Positions 45,401 through 50,441 of a stretch of 50,441 nt of DNA are shown here, piece after piece. A program made the translations under genes and the position numbers. Position 1 is the stretch's first letter, and each line of letters begins with the position of its first letter. Below the pieces are notes generated by a model. It was not told the origin of the DNA, ran no database searches, and worked only from the letters and a program-made list of their open reading frames with translations. The DNA comes from an uncultured Planctomycetota bacterium. GTDB taxonomy: Bacteria; Planctomycetota; Planctomycetia; Pirellulales; Thermoguttaceae. The DNA lies in the NCBI GenBank assembly GCA_900317365.1, contig ONGM01000137.1:1-50441 (forward strand), in the 5' to 3' direction.

Positions 45401-47509
45401 GCCGAAATAAGAGTTGTCTTGGGCGATGTACGTCCACGCGACGATGAAGTTGCCGTCGACGTCTGCGGAGACCGCAGGATCAATTTGCATACCGTTGACG
45501 GACGCGTTGACGCGGAAGGCGTCGGCGACCGGGGACACACACTGAACTTTCGTCGTGGAGTTGTTGTTAAGCGAATAGGGATCGCTTACGAACGTCTTGC
45601 TTTCGGCGGTCTCCGGCGGTTGGTAGCCGAGTTTGCCGTCGGTCGTGCCGTTGTCGTAGAAGCTCAGTTTGCCGTAGTAGGGATCGTTTTCCGCGATATA
45701 ACCTTGGACGGTGAAGCGACGCGCGTAGACGTCGGTCGCGTTGTATTCGTCGAGAACGTCGGGGTTCTCGTTTTGCCAAACGATCACGAACGCGCCGTCT
45801 TCCGCGATAGCGACGTCAGGCTTCGATTGATTCGTGCGGCCCGTCCCGTTGACCATAACGTAACCGTTGCGATCGGTAACGACGTCGCCGTCGTCGTCGG
45901 TAACAAATTCGGTCGTTTCGGGAGCGTTGACGCGGAAGACGTTGCTCGGTTGCTTGACGGTGGTCGTCGCCGCAGCGACGTCGTAACCTGAGGTTTCCGT
46001 CCCGCTATATTCGTATCGACCGTTCTTCGGATTCTGGGTCACTACGTCTTCGTAGACGTATTTTCCGCCGACTTTGGAAGAATAGGTCGCGGCGGAAACG
46101 ACGAGCGGGTCTTGATCGGTGAGTCCGCTCGCGCCGGTGAACGTAACGCGGAACTGGTTCGTCTTGAGATTGCCGTCTTCGTCGACGACCGGCGTGACGA
46201 CGACTTCGATCGGCTTAATCGCCGATTGCAACGTGCCGTAAGACTCGTTCGACGCGTACGCGCGAGTCGGCACTGAAGCCTGCTCGTAACGGTGGGTCTT
46301 TTCGTTGTAAGTGTACCCTGCGGTAATCGGCGCGTAGAGCGTCGGCTGCTGGGTCGTGCCGTTGAAGGCGTTTTGAATGTTCTGCGCGGTCGCGTACGCG
46401 TTCTTCGAGACGACGATGCCTTGATCTTGTCCCTTGCTATTGAAGGTCGTGATCTTCTGAACTTCGTTGACGGTCGTCACGTTGGCGCTCGTGAGATTGT
46501 CGACGAGTCTATCGCGCGCGGTCTGCAGTTCCTTAACGACGGAACGACGACCCGACGATTTGATCATGTCGGCAATCTTCGTGGAATACGCGGAACCAAA
46601 GATATCTTTGAGCGCGAGCTTTTGGAAGACGGAGCAACCTTGAAGTTCGGAAACGTCGAACGTGATCTGACTAACTTTGTCGATGAGCGCGGTCAGATCG
46701 GCGTAGTAGTCGTTGGAAACGCGAACGTCGGTGAGGTCGTAACCGGCCCAGTTGTCGCCAAAGAACGTAATGTCGAAGTCGGTCTCGCTGTACGCGTTGA
46801 CGACGACGTCCTTGTACTCGTTTCCGGGAATGGCGCGAATAACGTTCTGCAGATTCTCGGCGTTGTCGCCGGGGAGCAAATTGGAGTCGTAACGATAGAG
46901 AACCCAGGTGAGCTCGCCTTCCGCGTAAAGTCCGAGATAGTAAACGGACTCGCTGCTGTCGGTCTTGTAAACGTCCGCGTCCGAATGCGTGAAGATCGAA
47001 TTAAAGATCGAGAGTCGTTGCGTTTCGTACGCGTTGTAGAGCAATTGGAACGAACCGGACTGAACGGTGGTACCGTCGGAGAGTTTCGCGCCGGGAACGC
47101 ATTCGTCGGGGATCGTAATGATTTGCACTTCGTCGGTGAGGTACCGCGCGTAGACGTTCAGATCTTCGACGTAATTTCCGGACTCGTCGCGAAGATAGAC
47201 GCTCGAATTTTCGTCGGATTCGTCGTAGTCGGGATTAGCGAGACGATCGGCGGCGGTCCACGCGACGACGACGTCTCCGGACTTATTGGAATCGACGGCG
47301 ACGTCGCCGCGAATGTCTTGCCAGGACGGATTAACGAGTAGGTTTTCAGTCGTCGCAACGGTCAGGCTGAGAAGTTGTCGCTCTTCCAACTGATCAATAG
47401 CGAGTTTTCTTGTCTTTTGCGCGCGAGCGCTAGAGTTCGACTTTTTCGCCATGCGATTCAAGAGAGATTCGGCGACGCCCAAAAATTTATTCTTTCGCGA
47501 AAACGACAT
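36443..47509 (-). CDS. Giant surface protein with embedded trypsin-like protease domain
   Basis: 3688 residues. The N-terminus has a basic region and the motif LEERQLLSL (41-49), the LEPRxLLS-like mark of large planctomycete surface proteins. The body holds about 17 copies of a repeat of the form DGxFVVxWxSxxxDGxxxxVYARxF. A complete S1 protease domain lies at about 1990-2245, with H2033 (LTAAHVV), D2082 (SIDLAVL) and S2196 (GDSGGPS). Two SbsA/Ig-like domains with SDNVADACG- and SNMVQDVARNG-like ends are visible. Poly-Asn tracts occur near residues 850, 2265 and 2765, and an Asn/Gly tract near 3210. The C-terminal 450 residues have RTX-like repeats (GTAGDDSLV, GSAGDDALV, GTNGADVVD). Adhesion with proteolysis at the cell surface is inferred. 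The start has AGGTGA upstream. Confidence 0.88.
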   Translation of the reverse strand: MSFSRKNKFLGVAESLLNRMAKKSNSSARAQKTRKLAIDQLEERQLLSLTVATTENLLVNPSWQDIRGDVAVDSNKSGDVVVAWTAADRLANPDYDESDENSSVYLRDESGNYVEDLNVYARYLTDEVQIITIPDECVPGAKLSDGTTVQSGSFQLLYNAYETQRLSIFNSIFTHSDADVYKTDSSESVYYLGLYAEGELTWVLYRYDSNLLPGDNAENLQNVIRAIPGNEYKDVVVNAYSETDFDITFFGDNWAGYDLTDVRVSNDYYADLTALIDKVSQITFDVSELQGCSVFQKLALKDIFGSAYSTKIADMIKSSGRRSVVKELQTARDRLVDNLTSANVTTVNEVQKITTFNSKGQDQGIVVSKNAYATAQNIQNAFNGTTQQPTLYAPITAGYTYNEKTHRYEQASVPTRAYASNESYGTLQSAIKPIEVVVTPVVDEDGNLKTNQFRVTFTGASGLTDQDPLVVSAATYSSKVGGKYVYEDVVTQNPKNGRYEYSGTETSGYDVAAATTTVKQPSNVFRVNAPETTEFVTDDDGDVVTDRNGYVMVNGTGRTNQSKPDVAIAEDGAFVIVWQNENPDVLDEYNATDVYARRFTVQGYIAENDPYYGKLSFYDNGTTDGKLGYQPPETAESKTFVSDPYSLNNNSTTKVQCVSPVADAFRVNASVNGMQIDPAVSADVDGNFIVAWTYIAQDNSYFGGVYGRQFNNDAEPITGDITFQSAQISSNHFGPVTANMSDAGFSVVAWNYGPTLYHSVLEPKSGTQFIVDCEQIAENAYCASADFDYNNRYAIAYTIEAESDAAGTENLPTTDVVVAVYELTATDEEDTSTAFDYDLTSATTTDTDDNNNNNNNNNNNNGDDTTAGNVGLFVGEHTASVKYTAASVANRTVETVADQGNPSVGVDADGDVFLAYQGFGPDIHYASNTLRLYSTDPEDFFIQLDWSDFEDNNLVYENKQFYRGQKYSYENKNEDLIPFIRLALGWGYEDGVLVNDGSQTPVYELHGYDTIDADSYIRFFMAVAQKEKATDEQLMRLNAVLETLLAPLRNNGNDINFVNYAQTIYEDAAASGNDSATVTSFSDLNLTGVASGYRNGSNASFYIALPAAFVASANVDLVIGRKTDSDYWTLNEETAESLSLDLGTYYTDGFLTVNGLNNMVNGVSKAFNNLAICNGEESFVVRYVFPEEYEFYKGTYGEIGIDLPEFQYSYSYTVDNVTYTGMRTVSDYLVLQVTAQNALHDTPLYITADYSTWAMKLLNQAVENADYSEYEGFYLERAGSTGNFQTNPHVAETSNGDVVLVWGMQAQANAKERQDVYPSIGNEVSTAYTHIYMRPFRESTDTAGPIVTNFSTPSGQKVDDGQTVSSALKDLVVAFNENMITMDGTLYNNQHAVDNPANWQILKDGVIVTGAIDSITFGMNASEQLARDTVDENGDPISQINNGDLAFGTNRWEAVIHLADGFELTDGDYTIVCSNMVQDVARNGLYAQGYASDGSAAGYDGHKWECNFNVIPLDEALAFEYSEQFPYNDSYIPVNKVHGAEQFDADGNPIESTDSVVKAQDSGDVMRQVTRSSILSDKGDSDFGPNTAQAVASNANGDAVVVWTEETGSLDENGSGTLTKYVYARTYRALYILNASGQREQVIPTDDSVGDVIEVYKATNTYENNILVAGQDPRQASVAMDDSGSFAVVWDMVTEGVETKGSNRDVYLKKYAFNGGQMKINDVNTQETLVNVETDDDQQYASVAMDSDGDIVVVWESYGQDGSGWGIYGRRFFTDGFSYGYANTIQSIQFLDKINSQGDKLQLYVPALNDDKGGEFTISLSTEIKKNVEAIRLGLIANGLAEEDFNIAQTAADTISIEFIGDYTGKYVEMLDASAKHSDGTTLNVNVEMRQVGLEGMEFLVNETTENNQRFASIGMEDDGTFVVSWTSWGQDLDSNVESNIYARKFVSNHLVSSAVTSVVELVTAGSSAGGVDYVISNDEIELHESVPGDGYDSVGMITVGGTTWEGEGDDVADSLGTGSLLTSRRHVLTAAHVVCEDGVPIDLEETPIYVTFETTSGNFVVQVEEIAVHPTYNGDAATSIDLAVLTLKTTAPAGLKGYDLYTGTDEIGQVYTRVGYGTYGDYRDEDIADRPSGKKHVGQNVYEMTSVDFDLLEVPGYLVYDFDDGSYAHDYLGNFYGLRNLGLGYDEVCAAPGDSGGPSFINGKIAGVCNGGQVENPEPGIAAWDVRVSSFVDWINDVVMSSSDHEFLVNTEVQITIEEDDDNNNNNNNNDTTATITTSDFWQQGNQIWSSVAMGGNNEFVITWTGYNQDGNGDAQTGASNNGLGGVFMRGFYIDDETSGVVGSKIFQVNEFTANDQIHSQAAMTNNGLITVVYESYQDPSNDENSDVADNYGIYARRYSYTHESIVTTDGTDDSATVTVITQRDIKPNGEEFRVSRLGYFDKEYNELGLELADYDQLGGSVAVDSNGDMVFVWSDLSNPYDNVESVVCMRAITLPTDATPPYVTRANAVYTDPDTENLSQVSLIGNNQYFESGNGPTSLVYTFSEYMFTAQMNADVKSESFVKNDMYDGYYGYRDEPNLENRNVKSVIDYNDWTLTRDGKVVTSTYIYDILYGYNASTKVEEYLKAQGADPSSYIFEKIDEKYRTDNYELVIIFRKELPDGTYVLTLSDNVADACGKNRLDGDYDGKSGGSFSVRWLIGSATGTDDYVPQEDTKAFTNTYGGEGEPVVVANSDGFIIVTEKQVLYELDGTTGGGTNNNNNNNNNNNNNNETSDVFGYYETIDIDGTRYRIESDIVMRRFDSAGSPVGVETRVNPYYEGNQIDPDIALTENGSFVVAWIGESVDALNGVCARFYPGGQAQKEQVQVAGTKGMRCWDVDVAVNEENSLFLITWVQGSKGNASGPVEADEMYGRFYDVNGNALSTAFKILSQVDGKSIQNFDVASVTVNGQINYICTWQMYNEPTRSFEIYQKVVTASEYRGYYSASGSDIVRINDNIAYGQYAPQIATNQDTGEYFIVWVSDHNQGSGGDIYAKKFDAFGNELPFMGTLGDHLINVYTKNVQGAPSVACNNDGVVFAWESYDAEEYNYNNSVDIKQNQHDYGISCRVFNAEGYPVYVMGDILEEINGVEQIVPYDYGQQLALNEGEFIINSTTHGDQFHPSVAVFDWVTTSLSNYKVPKFVVSWAGPNLDAATEIEDDTDDNSGNNSGNNGGNNGNNNNNQQDDTAYVGPYSVFFKLVSIGGSTKTNDPGNLAGGYRYAIDSSTSNVGGFYRPVTVVVEAPTAYVAQGDQDATVLTLTGTAGDDSLVVTTNGYGAITAIALNGVKVNVPSKVATIYFDGGLGQDVVEYVGGGVDSAYVDLVAKKATFAAQRVLYASNVETITATGALDSLAIAADSAGATVELAPNAAQAQAPNGVALTANGVARISANGGKKASVVLNGSAGDDALVATNTSAILVGAGFELEAKSFAVSRAVGRGGKDSATLQDLQGVVASDSAVIGTNGKSTVAAVGFKSVDVVGSGSAKATILGTNGADVVDANSTNATVIFSTGGTITTTGFTDVAIDGRGGDDYATLTAGARANVFEGWGTQATLTNGSYSRILSNFSKVAVFGFESDEVASTLVANLHNTSRDDAFAAYGDTATMDVDGSNMYSVIAADRVNVKRDYASGTETFDVDEAIDFVFSADDWEF
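37846..37915 (-). repeat. Asn/Gly codon tract in the giant gene
   Basis: A tract encoding NSGNNSGNNGG and then a run of Asn, near residues 3199-3222. It precedes the C-terminal beta-rich region and probably acts as a flexible spacer. Confidence 0.75.
39196..39239 (-). repeat. Poly-Asn (AAY)n tract, 14 codons
   Basis: Uninterrupted AAC/AAT codons near residue 2765 of the giant protein. Triplet-length changes here would keep the reading frame. Confidence 0.8.
40699..40725 (-). repeat. Poly-Asn (AAY)n tract, 8 codons
   Basis: AAC/AAT run preceded by Asp codons, immediately after the protease domain of the giant protein (near residue 2265). Confidence 0.8.
44929..44967 (-). repeat. Poly-Asn (AAY)n tract, 12 codons
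   Basis: AAC/AAT run flanked by Asp codons near residue 850 of the giant protein, between two repeat-bearing regions. Confidence 0.8.
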
Positions 47510-47856
47510 AAGTGTCTCACCTGTCTAAAACAAAACCTAACTTCCGCTCGGAGTATCGAGCATTCGCGTCGTTTTAGTTTAAATCGCGTCAACTTCAACG
47601 CGCCGCGCAACGCGGCGGAAGCGTACGAACGAATCGCGACGCAGCCGTTCTTTCTCGACCGCATTCGAGTCGCCGTGACTCTCGCGGTCAAGTCGTTCGA
47701 CCGCGTTTCAAACGTTCAACCAACGCTAACGTATCGCGGCGCAACGCGTCGCGACGTCTCTTGACGCCGACCGCGCCGATTCGACGCTCGACAAGTCGCA
47801 CGAACTTGTCAAGCCGCAACGAACCGACTACAACCCAGCGTCTTTTCAATATAATA

Positions 47857-47886
47857 CAAAAAAAGGCGCGCGTCCATTTACGCGCC
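47857..47886 (-). terminator. Terminator of the candidate small RNA
   Basis: Minus-strand GGCGCGT pairs with the ACGCGC...CC arm (7 bp with one wobble) and is followed by seven T (47864-47858). It lies about 350 bp before the giant-gene start, so it cannot serve that gene. Confidence 0.7.
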
Positions 47887-48085
47887 GCAAAATACCAAAA
47901 AAAATCGGGTCTTTTTTCACAACGACAAGATCGCGCGAAATTTCACGTTTAACGCAATTGCAAAACATGAACGTTCTCCGCAAAGCGGCGAATCTGTCGC
48001 GGCAAACCAAAGAAGAGAAGACGCGGAAAGGGCGCGACCCTTTCAAGTTCTCTCGTCTTTGACGACAAAATGGAATCGCTTCGCA
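47858..48085 (-). ncRNA. Candidate small structured RNA
   Basis: A minus-strand unit of about 228 nt with all three expected parts: promoter TTGCGA-N17-TACGAT (48120-48092), a strong internal two-tier hairpin, and a U-tailed terminator. A 40-codon frame (start near 47968, GGAGA upstream, FCNCVKREIS...) runs through the terminator stem, so a short peptide leader cannot be excluded. No known RNA family was recognised. Confidence 0.4.
48018..48059 (-). other. Two-tier hairpin within the candidate small RNA
   Basis: AAGACG/CGTCTT (48018-48023 with 48054-48059) encloses GAAAGGG/CCCTTTC (48026-48032 with 48038-48044). Both tiers are perfect complements. Confidence 0.6.
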
Positions 48086-48091
48086 ATACGA

Positions 48092-48120
48092 ATCGTATCG
48101 TTTTTAAGCGCTCGTCGCAA
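48092..48120 (-). promoter_or_regulatory. Promoter of the candidate small RNA
   Basis: Minus-strand TTGCGA (48120-48115), 17-nt spacer, TACGAT (48097-48092). It is back to back with the TraB-like gene promoter, 28 bp away. Confidence 0.45.
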
Positions 48121-48148
48121 AACTTACCGACTCAATTTGAAACGATTC

Positions 48149-48177
48149 TTGCAAATCAACGCATATTTTGATACAAT
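48149..48177 (+). promoter_or_regulatory. Promoter of the TraB/GumN-like gene
   Basis: TTGCAA (48149-48154), 17-nt spacer, TACAAT (48172-48177). It predicts a leader of about 70 nt. Confidence 0.62.
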
Positions 48178-48254
48178 TCTATTGCGATAGTTCCTCAAAA
48201 AACGCATTTCTCAACCATATTGGCAAATTAGACAAAGCTAGTCGGAGGTTACCA

Positions 48255-49313
48255 ATGGCACGTCGCGAAACGCCAACCAGCCGAGCGAGGTTATTCACGA
48301 GCGCAACGCTACTTATTCTGTTCGTCTTAGTCGCTAGCGCCGTCGCAGAGAAGAACGCCGTTTTCGCCCTTTCTCCGCAAGATTCTGTTCAGCGCGACGA
48401 TTCAACGAAAAACGACGATTCCGCAAAAGAGAAAAAAGAGTCCGATTCAGTCGAATACCCGGAAAAATTCAGCTCGTCTTGGACTCGACTCGGATATCGG
48501 AACGGCGCGCCTGTTGCGATGGAAACCTCGATCGTAAGTTTCGCCGGCAAATACCAAGACGGCGAAGGCGTCGAACGCGACGTGCAGGTCGATCTCGTCG
48601 GCGCGATCCACATCGCCGAGAAATCCTACTACGACGCGCTCAACGAAATCTTCAAGGGCTACGACGTCGTCGTCTTTGAAATGGTCTCCGACAGCGACGG
48701 TCCGTACGAAAGTCCGGAAGAAATCGCGCGGAAAGAAGAAAATGAAGCGGCGAATTTGAACCCGCTCAACATCGTGTCGACAATCCAACGTCTCTTCGGC
48801 GCCGCGCTCAATTTGACGTATCAAATGCACGGAATCGACTACAGCGCGGAGAATATGAAACGCGGCGACTGCGGCTCGATCGAGTTTATCCTCGAACTGG
48901 TATCGAACGGCGACGTCGGCGAATTCTTCGTTAACTCTTATCTCGAAGGTCGACTGGCGCTCAGCGAAGGCACGGAGATCGGCATGGCGTCGGCGCTTCT
49001 TTGCGGGTCCGACCGTCGACTCGTCGCGCGACGCATCTTTGCGAAGGAACTCGCGTCTTCGGAAAAGACGGACGTCGACTCGGAGACGTCGAGTCAAGAC
49101 GGCAAGAAACGTGAAAACGCCGTGATTCACTTTCGCAATAAGCGAGCGATCGCGGCGCTTCAGGAGCAACTTGACAACGGAGCCGAACGCGTCGCCATTT
49201 TCTACGGCGCCGCGCATTTACCGGACCTTGCGGAACGTTTAAAGAACGAGTTCGGGTTCGAGCCGACCGGCGAAATCCAATGGATCCCCGCGTGGAACAC
49301 GTCGAAAGACTAG
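48255..49313 (+). CDS. Exported TraB/GumN-like protein
   Basis: 352 residues from ATG 48255, fixed by CGGAGGT 7 nt upstream; the frame is open earlier without an SD. The N-terminus (RARLFTSATLLILFVLVASAVA) is a signal peptide or anchor, then an acidic linker. The domain shows the marks of the TraB/PrgY/GumN family: VDLVGAIHIAEKSYYDALNEI with the conserved GxxH, YDVVVFEMV with a conserved Glu, RNKRAIAALQE with conserved Arg, and VAIFYGAAHLPDL with the second GxxH. These residues fit a metal-dependent peptidase-like (Tiki-type) fold. The target is unknown; a periplasmic or surface metallopeptidase is inferred. It has its own promoter next to the candidate small RNA. Confidence 0.85.
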   Translation: MARRETPTSRARLFTSATLLILFVLVASAVAEKNAVFALSPQDSVQRDDSTKNDDSAKEKKESDSVEYPEKFSSSWTRLGYRNGAPVAMETSIVSFAGKYQDGEGVERDVQVDLVGAIHIAEKSYYDALNEIFKGYDVVVFEMVSDSDGPYESPEEIARKEENEAANLNPLNIVSTIQRLFGAALNLTYQMHGIDYSAENMKRGDCGSIEFILELVSNGDVGEFFVNSYLEGRLALSEGTEIGMASALLCGSDRRLVARRIFAKELASSEKTDVDSETSSQDGKKRENAVIHFRNKRAIAALQEQLDNGAERVAIFYGAAHLPDLAERLKNEFGFEPTGEIQWIPAWNTSKD

Positions 49314-49337
49314 CGTTTCACACGGAGCGCAGTTCGG

Positions 49338-50441
49338 CTAATTCGCGTTTTTCGCAGTATATTGGCGAACCTCTGCCGCCGTGATCAGTCCGTCGTGATT
49401 CGCGTCGAGCTTTCCGAACTGCGCAATTCCGGCAGGAGTCAAATTCGGCGCGAATTCCACGAGAGAGAGTTGTCCGTCGCCGTTTCGGTCGCGCGCGAGA
49501 AACCAGACCGGCGTCCCGACGAGATCCTTCGGGGACGCGGCGTATTCGCGCACGCTCGATTCGTCCATATCGGCGAGAAGCACGTCGAGGATTTCTTCGT
49601 CCTCGACGCTTTCAAGCGCCGGATTATTTTCCGTCATCATGGCGACAAATTCGTCGTCGGTCATATCGGCGAGATCGTAATTCTCGCTCTCTTCAATTTC
49701 TTTCGCAGTCGCGCGTTTCGGCGCGGCGGACGCAGGTCGAATCAGAATCGGTTTTTCTGCATCGTCGACGACAACGTTCGCGCGATTTGCGTTGCGACGC
49801 GGCTCCGGATCCGCAAGCGAGCGATCCTTTGCGTATCGCGCGAGGTAAAACAGAACTTCCTGATCCGTGAGATTCCAATCGCCGTCGAGATCGATCGCCT
49901 GGGCGCCAATAATCCTATTTTCCCACTCGCGACGCTCCAAAATACCGTTCCCGTTGAGATCGTATTTTTTCATGAGATAACGGTAATAGAACCGTAGCGA
50001 ACTCTGCAACGCCGGAACGAGCGTGTCGTCGCGATGCGCCATCGACTCTTGAAGATAAAGATTTTCCGCTTCGCTCGAGTAAGGAGTCCCGCCGTCGCCA
50101 AAGTCCGGAACCTGACCGGACCGCAACAACGCCTCCGCCGCCGCGCGTTCCTCTTCCGTCATATTCTGCGACAGGTCTCGCCCTTCCGCCGCCGCGGCAG
50201 CCTGCTCCGCCGCCGACGCGCTCACCGAAAAATTACCGCTTTCCCACTGCGACCAAATAATCGCGCCGACCTGATTGCGAATATTCTCCGCAAACGGCGT
50301 GTCGCGAAGCCGATTGAAACGCTCGGCGGTCATGTTCTGAATGATTTGCTCCGTCGAGAACCCGCCTGGCCCGCGTTGCCCGTTCTGTCCGCCCGGTCCG
50401 CCTTGCCCGCGCTGACCGTTCTGTCCGCCCTGGCCGCCCCA
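49338..50441 (-). CDS. EF-hand protein with Gly/Gln-rich N-terminal repeats (partial, runs off window end)
   Basis: The frame stays open to the window edge, so the N-terminus is missing; the ATG at 50333 is internal and not the true start. The visible N-terminal part is collagen-like in composition (GQGGQNGQRGQGGPGG). A helical Ala/Glu-rich stretch follows. Four EF-hand loops are visible: DLNGNGILERRE, DLDGDWNLTDQE, DRNGDGQLSLVE and DANHDGLITAAE; the second has Trp at a position that is normally Gly, and the third and fourth form a pair at the C-terminus. Likely an exported calcium-binding protein; many planctomycete surface proteins carry EF-hands. No partner is implied by the neighbours. 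Its stop (49338) faces the TraB-like stop (49313), only 24 bp apart, with no obvious shared terminator. Confidence 0.82.
   Translation of the reverse strand, partial: WGGQGGQNGQRGQGGPGGQNGQRGPGGFSTEQIIQNMTAERFNRLRDTPFAENIRNQVGAIIWSQWESGNFSVSASAAEQAAAAAEGRDLSQNMTEEERAAAEALLRSGQVPDFGDGGTPYSSEAENLYLQESMAHRDDTLVPALQSSLRFYYRYLMKKYDLNGNGILERREWENRIIGAQAIDLDGDWNLTDQEVLFYLARYAKDRSLADPEPRRNANRANVVVDDAEKPILIRPASAAPKRATAKEIEESENYDLADMTDDEFVAMMTENNPALESVEDEEILDVLLADMDESSVREYAASPKDLVGTPVWFLARDRNGDGQLSLVEFAPNLTPAGIAQFGKLDANHDGLITAAEVRQYTAKNAN

Larger units (their letters stand above)
47510..48254. other. Long intergenic region between the giant gene and the TraB-like gene
   Basis: 745 bp. The half near the giant gene (47510-47850) holds its ribosome binding site and no clear promoter. 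The other half holds a candidate minus-strand small RNA (promoter 48092-48120, hairpin 48018-48059, terminator 47857-47886) and the divergent promoter of the TraB-like gene. No tRNA-like arm was recognised. Confidence 0.5.

Noticed and set aside
47510..47850. tRNA or other known RNA gene in the gap before the giant gene
   Set aside because: No T-arm motif or cloverleaf pattern could be found by eye.

Overview
The window looks like a piece of a Planctomycetota chromosome, probably a Pirellulales-like or gut-associated lineage. The phylum call rests on a DUF1559 prepilin-like protein paired with a small lipoprotein, a DUF3299 protein beside an FtsX-type permease, a Tat-exported Gfo/Idh/MocA oxidoreductase, a giant surface protein with an N-terminal LEERQLLS motif, a GH10-like protein of the planctomycete type, and a very large SecA. 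The finer placement is inference. The coding style is fairly GC-rich, with AT-rich intergenic DNA in which sigma70-like promoters and U-tailed hairpins can be read by eye. Nearly all long ORFs facing real genes are codon-bias shadows.

Layout. 1-2351 is a leftward envelope locus: a PepSY transmembrane protein, a Cys-rich secreted protein and a second secreted protein with a cysteine at every fourth residue (cut by the window edge). It is headed by an 18-bp palindrome sitting on the promoter. 2467-3639 holds a small rightward VWA protein. 3684-6944 is a tandem array of four leftward zinc-ribbon/DUF805 membrane proteins, separated by near-identical UUCG-loop terminators. 7158-14648 holds isocitrate dehydrogenase, DUF3299, an ABC permease with a His-rich loop, gyrA, and a flavin reductase-rubredoxin fusion. 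15036-18523 holds the lipoprotein and DUF1559 pair and a Tat-exported Gfo/Idh/MocA oxidoreductase. 18906-24154 is rightward: a GH10-like protein, a GspK-like pseudopilin with a long glycine-rich tail, and a low-GC orphan PD-(D/E)XK endonuclease. 24355-36042 is leftward: a corrinoid protein, uvrB, a second Gfo/Idh/MocA protein, a large FAD/Fe-S oxidoreductase and secA. 36443-47509 is one leftward gene for a 3688-residue surface protein containing a complete trypsin-like domain, about 17 copies of a tryptophan-containing repeat, poly-Asn linkers and a C-terminal RTX-like repeat region. 47510-48254 is a long gap holding a candidate structured small RNA. A TraB/GumN-like protein and a partial EF-hand protein close the window.

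How the parts fit. Much of the content is envelope biology: export (SecA, Tat and prepilin-type signals, GspK), surface proteins (giant protein, DUF1559, EF-hand protein) and membrane transport or metal handling (PepSY, Cys-rich proteins, permease). Housekeeping genes (gyrA, uvrB, icd, secA) are interspersed. The parts most likely to be undescribed are the PepSY/Cys-rich locus with its operator, the DUF805 array, the protease-bearing giant protein and the candidate small RNA. No tRNA, rRNA, CRISPR array or insertion sequence was recognised. All family calls come from reading motifs by eye; no database search was possible.
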